A DNA stretch of 64,000 nucleotides, from the NCBI RefSeq assembly GCF_030272615.1, contig NC_081409.1:653328468-653392467 (forward strand), given 5' to 3'. Below are positions 23,308-36,000 of the stretch, piece after piece. Positions within the stretch are counted from its first letter, which is position 1. The number at the start of each line of letters is the position of its first letter. The stretch comes from Cryptomeria japonica. Taxonomy: Eukaryota > Streptophyta > Pinopsida > Cupressales > Cupressaceae. Below the pieces are notes generated by a model. It saw only the letters and a program-made list of their open reading frames with translations. It was not told where the DNA came from and ran no database searches. The translations under genes and the position numbers were made by a program.

Positions 23308-24828
23308 CTATGGCAACAAAGTATGCAAAATATCAGTGGCTGCAGAAAAATCCAATCCTGCAATATTCGGAACCAGTTCCTGCAAGTCTATGTCTTCTAT
23401 TAATTCATTTGTCAGAACCTTATAAAGGATTGAATCCTCATCATATAACTGCATGAGTGGTACTTGATTAATCATCATAAGATGATTAATAGAGTTTATC
23501 TCTTCAGATTCCTCTCCCAAAATAGGCCAAATAGCCTGCTGCTGCTCAAGCTAAGGTTGTGCAGGGGAATACAAAGCCAATGTTTTTGTGGAACTACCAT
23601 CTGAGATAGTCATGTCTTCCGATCTACACCCAATATATGCATCTGTTGTGGCAAGCCATGGTCTTCCCAAAATGACTGGATATCCCCCCAATGTTGCTTT
23701 TGGGGATAAAATCATAAAGTCTGCAGGGTATTCCCAGGAATCTAGTATGACCACTATATCTTCTATCATACCATCAGGTCTTACTGCAAAGCCATCAACA
23801 AGTTGAGGAACTGTAGGTGTAGCCCTTAAACTATCTATCTCTAGATGTTTCATTACTTCCCTTGTCATTACATTAATGGCTGCCCCTAGATCAATTAAAA
23901 CATTCTTTATTTGACTGCCATTAATGACTATAGTCACAACAGGACTGCCTGGATCAGAATACTTTGGAATAGCAATTTTTTCCAACATAATATCAGCTAA
24001 TTGACCCATAACATGAACTATTTGTGGATCCTTTTTCTTTCTGCCAGGTTTCTTTAGGCATGCTTCTCTTAATGCCTTACCATATATTGGAACATGCTTT
24101 ATTGCTTGCAGCAATGGAATTTTAACACAAATGTGCTTCAGTTAGTCAAGAATATCAAAGCTTTGTTGTTGTTCAGGTGAAACTTCTTTGTCGGTCAATC
24201 TTTGGGGAAATGGTGGTAATATTTGATTCTGAGATATTACATCATTAGGATCAGAAGTTGGCTACTCTTCTAGTACCTCAGTAATAACTGGCTAAGAGGG
24301 ACTAGGTAGGGTTGTTCCAGATCGGAGGTGAATATCATCTAGTGATAAAGAATAGGCTAGGTATTGGTTAGCATCAGCTGAATAAGCTTGTTGTTGTTGC
24401 TGAGATTTAATATTTGGATTAGGCAACAGTTAAGTAGGTAGTTGTGTTGGCTTGGGAGGTGGTGTTGTAGCTACAGGAGGTGGCATTAAAGTAGGAGGTT
24501 GTGGCAGATGAGTAGGAGGCTGATATCTAGAAGATTGGGATGACCATGTTGGGTTTCCCCTCCATTGAGAGGTAGGTTGCCAATTCCCTTGAAACTGGTT
24601 TCCTGCACCCTAAGGTGGATACCAATTTCCTTATGGCTACTACCACTAGGGCATTTGATTAGTAAATTGTTGTCCTTGGCCTTGTGATCCATACCAATGT
24701 GGATAATTACCAAAATTTTGAGAATATTGTGGTTGCTATTGGTCATTTGGTGCATAAGAACTACCACTATAACCAGAAAAGGAAAGTGGATCAGGTGGCA
24801 TACCTTGTCTCATAAAATTTGGTCTTCT
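23308..24828 (-). pseudogene. Gag-pol linker and aspartic protease, Athila-like element
   Basis: The protease is at about 23.57-24.07 kb. V-L-I-D-L-G-A-A-I-N-V-M carries Leu where Ser or Thr is expected in D-S/T-G, a change that should abolish catalysis. V-I-L-G-R-P-W-L-A matches the second conserved motif. Upstream, 24.13-24.83 kb reads in the same frame as a Pro/Gln/Tyr-rich linker (Q-Q-Q-Q-Q, P-P-T-L-M-P-P-P) with about ten stops. At least eight of these are TAG, several clustered where Trp or Gln is likely. Downstream of the protease a 70-residue acidic stretch (23308-23520) leads to RT. Confidence 0.8.
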
Positions 24829-25962
24829 CTACGCAACATAGAAGACTTGTTCATCCTCCCCTTGAATTGGTTTGAAATCAGGTACTTCAACATTTGCAAC
24901 CATCTTACATCTACAATCTTTCTTCCGCTGCTTACAATGAGAACAAAATTCTGCAAGAAATGCATCAGCTTCCTCATGCTTCTTCTTAGCTACCAATGTA
25001 TCCAACTGAGTAGCCATATTATTTATAATGTCCTCCTTGAAATCTTTTAACAAATGACTAAGTTCCAACCTAGAAACTCCATTTCTAGATGATGATGATG
25101 GTGCTCCTGGTTGAAATCTCCTATTCTTCTTAGAAGTGGATCTTGAATACTTCTTGCAAATTTGTTCTATTTTAGCACAAGTAGATTGTGTAATGTCACC
25201 CCCCCCGATGAGATCTAAGGAATCAGTGCATTCATCACTGATACCCCTCAAGAATATCAATTTGAGGGAATCTTCGTTCAAAGTACTATGCTTGGATTTC
25301 TTGACACTAAACAAAAACCTTTCCAGATAATCCTCAAGGCTCTCATCTTTAGTTTGTGTCATCCTAAAGATATCATCCACATGCTGATCAGTGCCTCTAC
25401 AATAATCTTTATATTTTGCAAGAAACAACCGTTTCATCTCATCCCATGTATTGATTGTGCTACTACCCAGGCTCATAAACCATCTCAAGGATGACTCCTT
25501 CAAAGTGGCTAGAAAAATTTTGAGTCTATGGGCACCTGTAGTATAGTCAAAACTCCTACAGAGAACATCAAACTCAAACAGAAATGTATCTGGATCCTCT
25601 GTGACCAACCCATAGAACTTAGGAAGTGAATATGCTAGAATGTTCTTAAGGTTAGCATTATCATGCTGGTCAGAGATGAGAAACTCAAATGTTGGACCAG
25701 GTGGTGGTGGTGAATTATTTCCACCAGGAGGTGGGTTCCCTTGCATTGGACTTATGGGGGTTATTACAATAGGCAACTCTTCTTCTTGTGGACCAAAACG
25801 GAGCTGAAGACTATCTTCTGGAAATTCAGACTTAGGGTGATTCAAATTTTATGGGACTTGATACAACTCAGAAAAATGGTTTATATTTGAAGAACTATCT
25901 TCTGCTTGGGTAGTATGAGTGGGTAAAAATCTACTTGTGGCATCTCTTCTTCGATTATACAT
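24829..25962 (-). pseudogene. gag of the Athila-like element
   Basis: A likely start ATG at 25962 (M-Y-N-R-R-R-D) lies about 90 bases after the 5' LTR and PBS. A TAA near 25852 then breaks the frame before a 338-codon open stretch. The middle shows the retrotransposon gag fold: P-K-F-Y-G-L-V-T-E-D-P-D-T-F-L-F-E-F, S-L-R-W-F, W-D-E-M-K-R-L-F-L-A-K-Y and S-L-E-D-Y-L-E-R-F. The C-terminal part has H-C-K-Q-R-K-K-D-C-R-C, a Cys/His cluster that may be the nucleic-acid finger. Gag forms the virus-like particle. The reading stops at a TAG just before the Pro/Gln-rich linker. Confidence 0.85.
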
Positions 25963-26031
25963 GCAAATTCATGAAATTCAAACAATTAACTAGAAACTAA
26001 AATAATCATAAAAGGGTCTTAGCTTGACACC

Positions 26032-26050
26032 ATCCCCGACAATGGTGCTA
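26032..26050 (-). other. Primer-binding site, tRNA-Asp type
   Basis: Just inside the 5' LTR the - strand reads TAGCACCATTGTCGGGGAT. This matches the tRNA-Asp complement used by Athila elements (TGGCGCCGTTG.CGGGGAT, recalled) apart from G-to-A changes and one C/T difference. Confidence 0.75.
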
Positions 26051-26054
26051 AAAA

Positions 26055-27272
26055 TGTCTACCCCAACTTTAATAACAATAATACCTCTAATTGAAATCTC
26101 AATCCGAAGTTTGGATATTCATATGGTAGAGTTTACTATTCTCATGGCTGGTGTTCATTTAGTTGTCAATCCAGGAACATAAAACTTGAAATGGGTCTGC
26201 AAGATGTATGCACTAAGCTCCTTGAATGATTATTCTCCATTACTGTAAGAAAGGTAGGAATATAAATCATAAAGACTAAATGAAAGCTTTTCAAAATTCT
26301 GCTGAAATGAATTAATGGAAATAATAGGAATAATACCATTCTGGCTTGGCTACAGGAATAGTCAAAGGATCTGTTTCCAGTGGCTGCAGGAACATCCCAA
26401 TCATGAACTTCTACTGTAACTAAGTAAAAAATAACTTCAATAATCATAAACACGGGATCACTCACCAAGTGGGCCCCCTTGGATGAGTGATATCAAACTC
26501 TCAGTGAAGAACTCTTAATAGATCAGAATAACATGTTTTTATTCATTTCTTCCTGAAAGACAATTACATATCCAAAAAGATCAAAATCCAGAATACGTGA
26601 CAAAAACTGCTCAATCCCTTTCCATTCTATCTAACTCTCAAAAAAGAAGGGAGAGATTATTATATAGAAAGAAAAACTATAATGGATAACTACAATTATG
26701 CCCAGAAGAAAAGGTGGATCATTGTTAGATTAAGGGGATAATAGAGAGCTTGGCTGTAGGAACTGTGGATCTATAACCGAACCATGGTCTTTTCATGCCA
26801 AAGCGATATTTTTATAGATTAAACATGCACTAGAGTTAAACTCCCATGGTGAAGTACAATTACTCCGATTATGCCATAGATCGTGCTTGCTTGAATCTCC
26901 TTCAATTTGACCTCCAACTATCTGGCGTGATTCTCCAGTCCTTAGGCGTGGAAGAGAATTCTCCACCGCAGCATCAATTATTATTTGCACTAAAACAGAA
27001 ACAATATACAAGGACACGCATATGCATCTTACTTTAACTAATACATTCATTAACTCACATATGAAATCATCCTAAATAATCCACATTTCACAGGGACAAA
27101 CCATTTGGCTGTAGGAAGAAATTGGTAAAGTTTATACATAATTTCTTAAGTTTAGTTTTAAAACATGGATTACATATAGTCAATGCACAATATTTTACTA
27201 TCATAATGCAACCCAAAAGATACTAAAAACCTAAGAGTCTTGATAAAAACATGTCAATACACTAACTTATCA
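26055..27272 (-). repeat. 5' LTR of the Athila-like element
   Basis: This is the direct copy of 16266-17506, 1218 bases with TG...CA ends (TGTCTACCCC...CTTATCA on the + strand). The likely promoter, CTATATAATAATC on the - strand near 26660, would drive the element genes leftward. Confidence 0.93.
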
Positions 27273-27344
27273 ATAACCATGAATGAAAATGATGTAAAAA
27301 AATCTCAAAATGATGTACACACATGTCCTAGTGCCCCTGCATCA
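27273..27344. mobile_element. Solo-LTR-like insertion, right piece
   Basis: ATAAC (27273-27277) is the right target duplication of the Athila-like element. The next 67 bases, ending GTGCCCCTGCATCA, complete the older insertion that began at 14985, after which satellite sequence resumes. Confidence 0.65.
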
Positions 27345-30300
27345 ACTGTACAACTTTTCATTGAACTCATCTAATGCTTTTTGTCGCAACTAAGAAAGTG
27401 TCACCATGAGCAATTGGATCAGAGTCTACCTAAACTGAGAGAGTATTTTTTAGAGTGCCATATCACTACCCTATAGGATCAGACAAATCATTCTTATTAT
27501 TAATAGGCACCAATAAACGCGATGCCAAATATTGAAAACTTTGAGAAACTTGAGCACTTAAGCGATTTCGCTATTAGGGTGTGGCCCACATCGATCAGAT
27601 GAGTTGGAGAGAAAAATAAAGGAATTCCTAGCATAAACCCAACCACCCAAAAACGTACGAGCTGATGCTTTGGTGATGCAATGAGCGGATTGAAAGATGG
27701 GGCATTGTGCAACTTTTCATTGAACTCATCTGACGCTTTTTGTTGCAACCGAGAAAGTGTTGCCATGAGCAATTGGCTCTGAGTCTACCTAAACTAAGAG
27801 AGGCTTTTTTAAAGTGCCATAACATGACCTTGTAGGATCAAACAACACATTCCTAGGATTAATGGGTGTCGAGAAACGTGATGCCGAATATTGACAACTT
27901 TAAGCAACTTGAGCACTTAAGCGATTTCGCTGCTAGGGTGTGGCCAGCATCGATCAAACACATTGGAGAGAAAAACAAAGGAATTACTAGTGTAAACCTG
28001 ACCACCCTGACACGTACGAGCTAACAATTTAGTGTCGTGACAGTAGATTTAAAGATGGGGAATTGTGCAACTTTTCATTGAACTCATCTGACGCTTTTGT
28101 CACAATCGAGAATGTGTCACCACAAGCAATTGGATCTGAGTCTACCTAAATTGAGAGAGCCTTTTTTAGAGTTCCATAACACGACCCCGTAGGATCAAAT
28201 GACTCATTCTTAGGATTAATGGGTGTCGAGAAATGTGATTCCAAATATTAACAACTTTAAGCACTTAAGCGATTTCACTGGTAGGGTGTTGCCCGCATCG
28301 TTCGGACAAGGTGGAGAGAAAAAAGAAGGCATTCCTAGCATAAAAATGACCACCCCAATGCGTATGAGCTGACGGTTTGGTGCCACGACGAGCAGATTGA
28401 AAGATGGGGCATTGTGCAACTTTTCATTGAACTCTTCTGACTCTTTTTGTTGCAATCGAGAAAGTGTCTCCATATGCAATTGGATGCAAGTCTACCTAAA
28501 CTGAGAGAGGAATTTTTAGAGTGCCATAACATGACCTCGTAGGATCAGATGACTTATTCTTATGATTAACAGGTGTCAAGAAACGTGATGCCAAATATTG
28601 ACAACTTTGAGCAACTTGAGCACTTAAGCGATTTCGCTGCTAGGGTGTGGTCCGCATCGATCAGATGAGTTGAAGAGAAAAAAAAAGGCATTCATAGTGT
28701 AAACCCGACCACCTTGATGTGTACAAGCTAACAGTTTAGTGCCGCAATGAGTGGAATGAAGGATTGAGCATTGTGCAACTTTTCATTGAACGCATCTGAT
28801 GCTTTTTATCTCAACCGAGAAAGTGTCGCCACGAGCAATTGGATCCAAGTATACCTAAACTAAGAGAGGATTTTTTAGAGGGCCATAACAGGACCTCATA
28901 GGATAAGACAACTTGTTCTTATGATTAACAAGCATCAAGAAACGTGATGCCGAATATTGACAACTTTTAGCAACTTGAGAACTGAAGCGATTTGGTTGCT
29001 AGGGTGTAGCCCGCATCGATCGGATGAGTTGGAGAGAAAAATAGAGGAATTCCTAGAGTAAACCCAACCACCTTGATGTGTACAAGTTGACGGTTGGGTT
29101 CCATGATGAGCAAATTGAATAATGGGTCATTGTGCAACTTTTCATTGAACTCATCTGATGCTTTTTGTCGCAACCGAGAAAGTGTCACTACGAGCAATTG
29201 GATCAGAGTCTACCTAAAGCGAGAGAGGATTTTTTAGAGTGCCATATCATGACCTTGTAGGATTGGAGAGCTCATTCTTATGATTAACAAGCATTGATAA
29301 ATGTGATGCCAAATATTGACAACTTTGAGCAATTGGAGCACTTAAGCAATTTCGCTGTTAGGGTGTGGCCCGCATCGATCAGATGAGTTGGAGAAAAAAA
29401 AAGGCATTCCTAGTGTAAACCCAACCTCTCTGACACATATGAGCTGATGGTTCAGTTTCTCGATGAGTGGATTGAAAGATGGGACATTGTGCAACTTTTT
29501 ATTGAACTCATCTGACACTTTTTGTCACAACCGAGAAAGTGTCACCACGAGCAATTGGATCCAAGTCTACCTAAACTAAGAGAGGATTTTTTAGAGTGCC
29601 ATAACATGACCCTATATGATTAGACATCTAGTTCTTAGGATTAATGAGCACCGAGAAATAGGATGCCAAATATTGACAGCTTTGAGCCACTTGAGCACTT
29701 AAACGATTTCGCTGCTAGTGTGTGGCTTGCATTGATCAGACAAGATGGAGAGAAAAATGAAGACATTCCTAGCATAAACCTGGCTACTCCAATGTATACG
29801 AGCTGATGGTTTGGTGCCGTGATGAACAGATTGAAAGATGGGGCATTGTGGAACTTTTTATTGAACTCATCTGACGCTTTTTGTCACAACCAAGAAAGTG
29901 TCGCCATGAGCAATTAGATCTGAGTCTACCTAAACTTAGAGAGGATTTTTTAGAGTGCCATAACAGGACCCCATAGGATTAGATGAATTTTTCTTATGTT
30001 TCACCAAGATCAAAAAACATGATGCTGAATTTTGACAATTTTTCACACTTTGAGCACTTTAGGGATTTCACTGCTAGGGTGTGGCCTGCATCGATTGGGT
30101 GAGTTTGATAGAGGAATGAAGGAATTCCTAGCATAAACCCAGCCACCCAGATGCATACACATTGATGGTTCATTTCCACAATGAGCGAATTTAAAGATGG
30201 GGCATTGTGCAACTTTTTATTGAACTCATCTCATGCTTTTTGTTGCAACTGAGAAAGTGTCGCCATGAGCAATTGGATCAGAGTCTACTTAAATTGAGAG

Positions 30301-30780
30301 AGGATTTTTTAGAGTGTCATAACAAAACCTCATAGGATTAGATAACTCATTCTTATGTGTCACCAAGGTCAAGAAACGTGATGCCAAATTTTGACAAATT
30401 TTCACACTTTGAGCACTTTAGGGATTTTGCTGCTAGGGTGTGGCCTGCATCGATCGAGTGAGTTCGATAAAGGAATGAAGGCATTCCTAGTGTAAACTCA
30501 ACCACTTAGATGCATATGCACTGATGATTTGTTGTCACGATGAGCAGATTGAAAGATGGGGCATTGTGCAACTTTTTATTGAACTCATGTGATGCTTTTT
30601 GTCGCAACTAAGAAAGTGTCACCATGAGAAATTAGATCTGAGTCTACCTAAATTGAGAGAGGCTATTTTGGAGTGTCATCTCACGAACCCATAGGATAAG
30701 ATGACTCATTCTTAAGTGTCACTAACATCAAGAAAAATGATGCCTAATTTTGACAATTTTTCACACTTTGAGTGATTGAC
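27345..30780. repeat. 358/359-bp satellite array, right block (~9.6 units)
   Basis: The landmark GGCATTGTGCAACTTTTCAT recurs at about 27701, 28059, 28408, 28767, 29126, 29483, 29842, 30201 and 30560. Steps are 357-359 except one of 349. This is the continuation of the left block, split by the insertion at 14985-27344. The last two or three units diverge, for example CACTTTGAGCACTTTAGGGA replaces the usual CAACTTGAGCACTTAAGCGA. This gradient is expected at the edge of an array. The array stops at about 30780, next to the 3' end of the broken DDE gene. Confidence 0.95.
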
Positions 30781-31002
30781 AACAAATGAGCAATTTTTAC
30801 AACTTTTACCATATTAGCCTAAAAATTCACAAAATGATCCCATGTGATCTCTAATGGTCCAAAATGACATTATTTACATAAAATCACACAAAAAAAGACA
30901 AAGACACAATTTTTAATATTACAATGCCTTGAGTAGTCTAAAAATACAAGTCATGTACATATATCCAAATATGATTGATATTACAATTTTTTGCATTTAT
31001 GT

Positions 31003-31936
31003 TTAATCCAATGAACCATCTAGATCTACTCTGCTCTTTATCATGTCTAGTATGGACTCATGGTCAGACTTACAAAACTTCCATAGGTTCTTGTTTAGTG
31101 GTCTACTCCCATATCTGCTCAAATAAACATTTGAAGCTACAACAAGGTTAGAATAATGAAGAATCTCCCTATGTGTCTCAAAGTCCTCGAACAACCACAA
31201 GTTAGAATTCTTCACTAGGTACCTTATAAGCCATGTACCAATAACAACTACTGATCTTGTGGGGTACTCAATATTTTCTCCATCTACCACAGGGCCATCC
31301 AATTTCTTTTTTGTGTCTACACAATGACATAGGTAATAATTTGTTCCTTCTTCATTGTCTTCAGCTGCAATAACTACATAAACATGCCCCACAATGATAA
31401 AGTGAGAATAATTTAGCAAACAACTAAGGTAAAATATTAAAGTACAAAAATTTGCATGTGGATAATTTACCTGGTTGGACTAAATTTCACAGATGGTCAA
31501 AGTCAACTGATGCTTCCATCTATGTGAGTTGTAGTGCACTCGAAGGTCAATGTCTCAAGTGGGATTAGAGGCCTCATACACCATTCGTCCACCCACTCCT
31601 TTGACTCACACTCATTATAGGCACCATCTCTACATGAAGAACAATAACATGCCATTTGTCATGTATGGATAGTCCATGAACCTGCATTAGAGATTTTGAA
31701 AGATTGTAGCTCACTCAATCTTGTCAATGTAAAACAATATTTAAAATTTACAATGTTAGTATCATCTACCAACCAAAAAAATCTACGAACTCAAGACTTA
31801 CCTTGATTACCTAGACCAATTGTACCATTGCACCACTAAACAATTGATCTTTCATCTTTCAAGTTTTTCATTCTCTTTGTACTTTAACTCTTCTCATGCC
31901 AAATCTCTTTTAATACATGCTCTTGCACCATCATGT
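31003..31936 (-). pseudogene. DDE-transposase-like gene, block 3 (C-terminal exons)
   Basis: This is the last part of a - strand gene whose earlier blocks lie at 53116-54010 and 62047-63333. The frame crosses the 31937-53115 insertion, giving H-G/R-K-G-E-H-D-G-A-R-A-C-I-K-R, a motif that follows the DDE core in related proteins (recalled). Exon ends fit plant splice sites: donor AAG|GTAAGT at 31802, acceptor TGCAG|GT at 31681, donor CAG|GTAAAT at 31471, and acceptor CCTTAG at 31423. The middle exon has Y-C-S-S-C-R-D-G-A and W-V-D-E-W. The last exon (138 codons from 31419) has H-V-Y-V-V-I-A-A-E-D-N and Y-Y-L-C-H-C-V and ends in TAA at 31003. Frameshifts and stops show decay. Confidence 0.6.
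31932..31936. repeat. Target-site duplication CATGT/CATGC of the non-autonomous LTR element
   Basis: CATGT (31932-31936) and CATGC (53116-53120) flank the element, a 4/5 match. Removing the element and one copy restores the DDE reading frame. Confidence 0.75.
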
Positions 31937-32725
31937 TGTTAGGATTCCCAAAGATACTGAGAGGTGGGGGCATGAATCAGTATATGACTGGTATAAGAAT
32001 TTATTTGAATTATAACATGAAAAATATATCAAAACTGTGTATCGGTAAACCAAAAATAATGCAGTAAATAAGAGAAATGACCACAACATAAGAGACATAC
32101 CATAACACATTATTTTTAATGAGGAAACTTGATGTGGGAAAAACCTCAGTGGAATTTGTGACCCACAATATTTGCTTACTGGCCAATAAGGGAATATTAC
32201 TATTTACAATAGGGGCCTGCACATGCAAGAAGGCCAAATGCATAGAGCTCACTGCTCAGTTACAAAAGAAGTCTCACTGAATTACAAAAATGGATTATAC
32301 AAATCCAATATCTTGTACTACTTCAAATCAACATCTACTATGCTAGATTCAGTACCGGTTTAAGCTCTGCTACATACATAAACCCTTATCCAATATCTGC
32401 CTTACAATTTGCATATTAGGTCTGCATTAATCCTTCCATCTATCACTTTCTAAATGATCTACAATGATCTCATACTTATATGAGTCATGTTACAATCCAC
32501 CAAGTCGGCTTACAAAAGATTTTACAATTAAATACAAAATACATTTAAACAAAATTCATGTTGGCCATGGTGTCAGTGATCAATCTTTTCGGTGCCAGTG
32601 ATCTGTGTGTCGGTGTGAGTCTATCGGTGCCAGTACCTGTTGGTAACATAGGATTGCAAGGTTGTCATCAATGACAATACCTTCAATCACCTACAATTTC
32701 TCATTGGAGTGTGCATTTGCCAATA
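31937..32725 (-). repeat. 3' LTR of the non-autonomous element
   Basis: The 789 bases start TGTTAGGATTCCC and end TTGCCAATA on the + strand (CA decayed to TA). The match to the other LTR is high throughout. It holds the uninterrupted sequence CTCATTGGAGTGTGC, the empty site for the Copia insertion in the other LTR. Confidence 0.9.
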
Positions 32726-32741
32726 ATCTCCCCCTTTGGCA
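32726..32741 (-). other. Polypurine tract of the non-autonomous element
   Basis: The - strand reads GCCAAAGGGGGAGAT right before the LTR start. The nested Copia element has GCCAAAGGGGGAGAT in the same place (51564-51578). Confidence 0.8.
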
Positions 32742-33068
32742 TTGATGGCAACACTCATGACAAAAATAAAAAAAGTGTCCAAAAATGTTGTCCAAAAAGA
32801 ATTTGCCAAAATATCTTACCAAAACTATGTTGTCAAAAATGTATGCTCCCCCTGAGCTGATGATGTCTTTGTTCTGATCATTTTCTCATTTCCACTACTC
32901 CCCCTTTGACATCAATGACAAAGGTTGTCATTCACTATCAGTGGAGTGTGGTTCTAGCCTAGATCTTTTACTATCCTGTAATGTCACTTCTGTTCTCTGA
33001 ATTGTACCAATTAGTATGTGCATTTTCTCTTCCGGTGTCTTAAGTCCAGGAACCAGAGCCTCAGAAAT

Positions 33069-36000
33069 TTATTTTCTCAAAGAAATGAGGTAATCTAGTT
33101 TAGGACCTAGTTTGCATTTTAAATCCTTTTCCTTAACCTTTATCTTTTCTTTGTCTTTTTCTAACTTCTCTATTTTCTCTTCAAGATCTGCAATGTTCTT
33201 TTCAATTTCCAAAAATGAATTTGATGATCCTATTAAATTATTAGCAATATTGTTAATTTCTTCTTGAGCTTTGCTAATCTCCGAATTTGTGTTCTCTATC
33301 AAAATATTAGTTTTGAAGGTATCTCTGTACAATTTTTTAAAATCCAAAATTGTTTCTCCTAGTACCGGTAATAAGGTTTCCATTTTCTCCTTATTCTTCT
33401 TCACTATTTCCTCAAAGAATTTTTCTTTCTCCTTATTCATTCTCTCTCTGAATGTGTCCTCATTTATCTGATCAACTATCAAAATGTTACCGGTGATGTA
33501 TTTAGACAATGTGTCTAGTTGACCTAAGGAATCTTTACTTCCTACAATGCACTTGGGTGCTATCAATTTAAGAATAGGAATTGTGTCATCAATAGCTTTA
33601 TAGGCTTATGCATTACACTCAGTGATCTTCTTAATAGAATCTAATAACTCTTCTGTTACATTCATTGGTGTGAAATCTATCATTGAAGTACCAAATATCT
33701 GCCCAACTAATTTCATAATTTCCATGCTATCAGTTGTAGTAATAACTTTGCTTGTTTTGACCTCTAGTAGGTCAGTTTTTGTTTGCATTTCTACTAGTAA
33801 AGGTTTAGGCTTTTCAGTTGTTGTCGGTGGCACTGTCTTGGTTTGAACCTGTACCTTAGCCTGTTTCTATTCCTTTTTCTCAACTTGTGCCTCAGAGGGT
33901 TTCTTTGTGCTCTCTACTACTAGTTTTTTAGAAGTCTCGGTATGCACTATCGGTTTCTCTGTATTTAGCTCTGCACTGTCCATTTTTGGTTTCTCTGATT
34001 GTTTCCCAGTTTTATCTACTGGTGCTTCTGATGGTTTCCCAGTGGTGTCCTCTGTCGGTTTCTTTATCTGCGTAGGTTTTTCTGTGCTTAAATTTATAGT
34101 ATCACTAACTCCAACATCTACAGTTGGTGGCTTAGTAGCCACATATTTCTTCTTATCCTCAGTGGTCTCTTTGTCCACCACAATGTTTTCCTCTTGGGTG
34201 TCAATATTCATAGTGTACAAAACTTCTGACTCGGGATTTGTATCCTCTTGATGAGTTTCCATACTCTCTGTAGCTGGTTGATTGTCAATGGTTTCTACTA
34301 GTGGAGTATCAAAAAGAGGTGGGGGTAAGTTATCAGTTATTTTTAGGTTCAGAGGTCCACCTTCCTTACCTTTCCCCTTATCCCTATCCTTTTGATAGAC
34401 TCTGATAGTCTTAGGTCTTTTAAGTTCTTCCCGTTTCTCCTTTTCAACAAGGAATATGTCCCATTGATCCGTAGTCTCTTCAGAAATTTCATTCATTCTT
34501 CCTTCCATAAGTGCAACATGTCGATGACCGGTTGAAAATACTGTCCAGTTGGCTTCACTGATTAATTGATCTATTTCTTCAGTGGAGTTCACTGGGTGAA
34601 CTGCAAGCAATTTTTCTATTTTTATCTTTTTGTCTAGCTCAACAATAGCTACCCTTCTAGCTTCTAGTCTTTTGTATAAATTAGTGGGTATTTCATCAAC
34701 AATCTCCATCAAGAATTTCTTGTATATGTCCAAGTGTAAAATTACACTATTTTCTATGCTTCTTTATCATCAGTGGAAAGTGTGTTATACAGTTTACTAA
34801 TATTTTTCAACTTTTTGTCCTCTGTTATTTCACTTAAAAGTTTATCCAGTGGAGCAATATCATGTTTTACCTTCTTCTTTGGAGTTAACTTCTTAATTGG
34901 AGGCCTCACTGCCTATTGCTTTTGTCTTGTTCTCTTGGGTGTAGGTGAGGGTTCCAGTGAGGGTTTTCTTTTCCTTTCTACCCTTTTGAATACTGCTAGT
35001 ATATCACTTTTACAAGAAGTTGCAATTGGTGAAAGATGAGTTTCCAGTTGAATTCCTTCCAACTCACTTTCCTTGATACCAGTTTTCTTCAATACATCTT
35101 CCTTAATTGCTTTAGCTTGTCTAGTGCATTTCCTTACTGTTTGTTCAACTTTCTTGACTCTCTTTTGTGACTGAATACCACTTTCAATTGTTTCTGCATT
35201 TCCAAAGACTTTCTCAGATGGTTCCTTTGGTGCTTCAAGGAGGGATTTTGCATAAGTCTCAATAGTGTTATCATTTGTTTCATATCCCATTTCAGTTACC
35301 CAGATAGTTCTAGAGACAACTTCCTCCATCTAGATTTCATCTTTCTTGATTACAAAACATATTTCCTTTTGATATTTATCTACAATTGTCTGAGACAGCC
35401 TAATTCTTGTCTTCATTTGAGCCTTCAATGCTTGAAAATGTTCATTTATATTTTTCTCTCTGTTTTCTCCCATGTTGTTTAATGTATCCAATAGTTGCTT
35501 TCCTACCGGTATATCAAAGCCAAAGTCTTTTCTACCAATACTGGGTACATCCTTAGTAATGTACAACATCAAACATACAAGCAAATTTCCAAATCTAAAA
35601 TTTTCTTTCTTGTCTCCTTTGATTTTCTTTAGATTGTCTATCAATTCATCTTTAAGCCATTCACAGATGTCAATCTTAGCATTGTTGTTCACTAAGTCAC
35701 AAGCACTTTTAATACACAAGCTAGATACTGAGTTTAACCTATTAGCATGTGTGGCTTTATAGCCAAGGATCATACTGACAAATCTAACATTTATTTCCTT
35801 TACATCATTGACTCTAAGTGATCTCTTGTAAAATGTTGTGCCGGATAGGTCCATTACTGTGTCATTAGAGACCTTTTTAGTTTTGTCAGGCCTACTACTA
35901 GTGGAAGGTAACCCCATTACTGCCTTAATTGCTTCTTTTATGATCTTATGAATTGAATCCAACCAAAAAATTTGCCATGAACTCTTCTTAGCACAATCCT

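Larger units (their letters stand above)
16266..27272 (-). mobile_element. Complete Athila-like Ty3/gypsy retrotransposon, 11.0 kb
   Basis: Two direct LTRs (16266-17506 and 26055-27272) flank an internal region whose genes read on the - strand: gag, protease, RT, RNase H, integrase and a large extra ORF. The primer-binding site matches tRNA-Asp, as is usual for Athila. The RT reads C-N-A-P-T-T-F-Q-R and M-D-D-F, also typical of Athila (recalled). The flanks carry a perfect ATAAC duplication. The LTRs agree at roughly 94 percent over the first 300 bases by eye, so the insertion is moderately old. Gag, pol and the extra ORF all have in-frame stops, mostly TAG. Confidence 0.93.

Noticed and set aside
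11165-30212. Many 70-90 codon - strand open frames with a shared reading (N-E-K-L-H-N-A-P-S-F-N)
   Set aside because: They recur once per satellite unit because the DNA repeats. The period (358/359) is not a multiple of three and starts and stops vary between units, so no conserved gene is supported.
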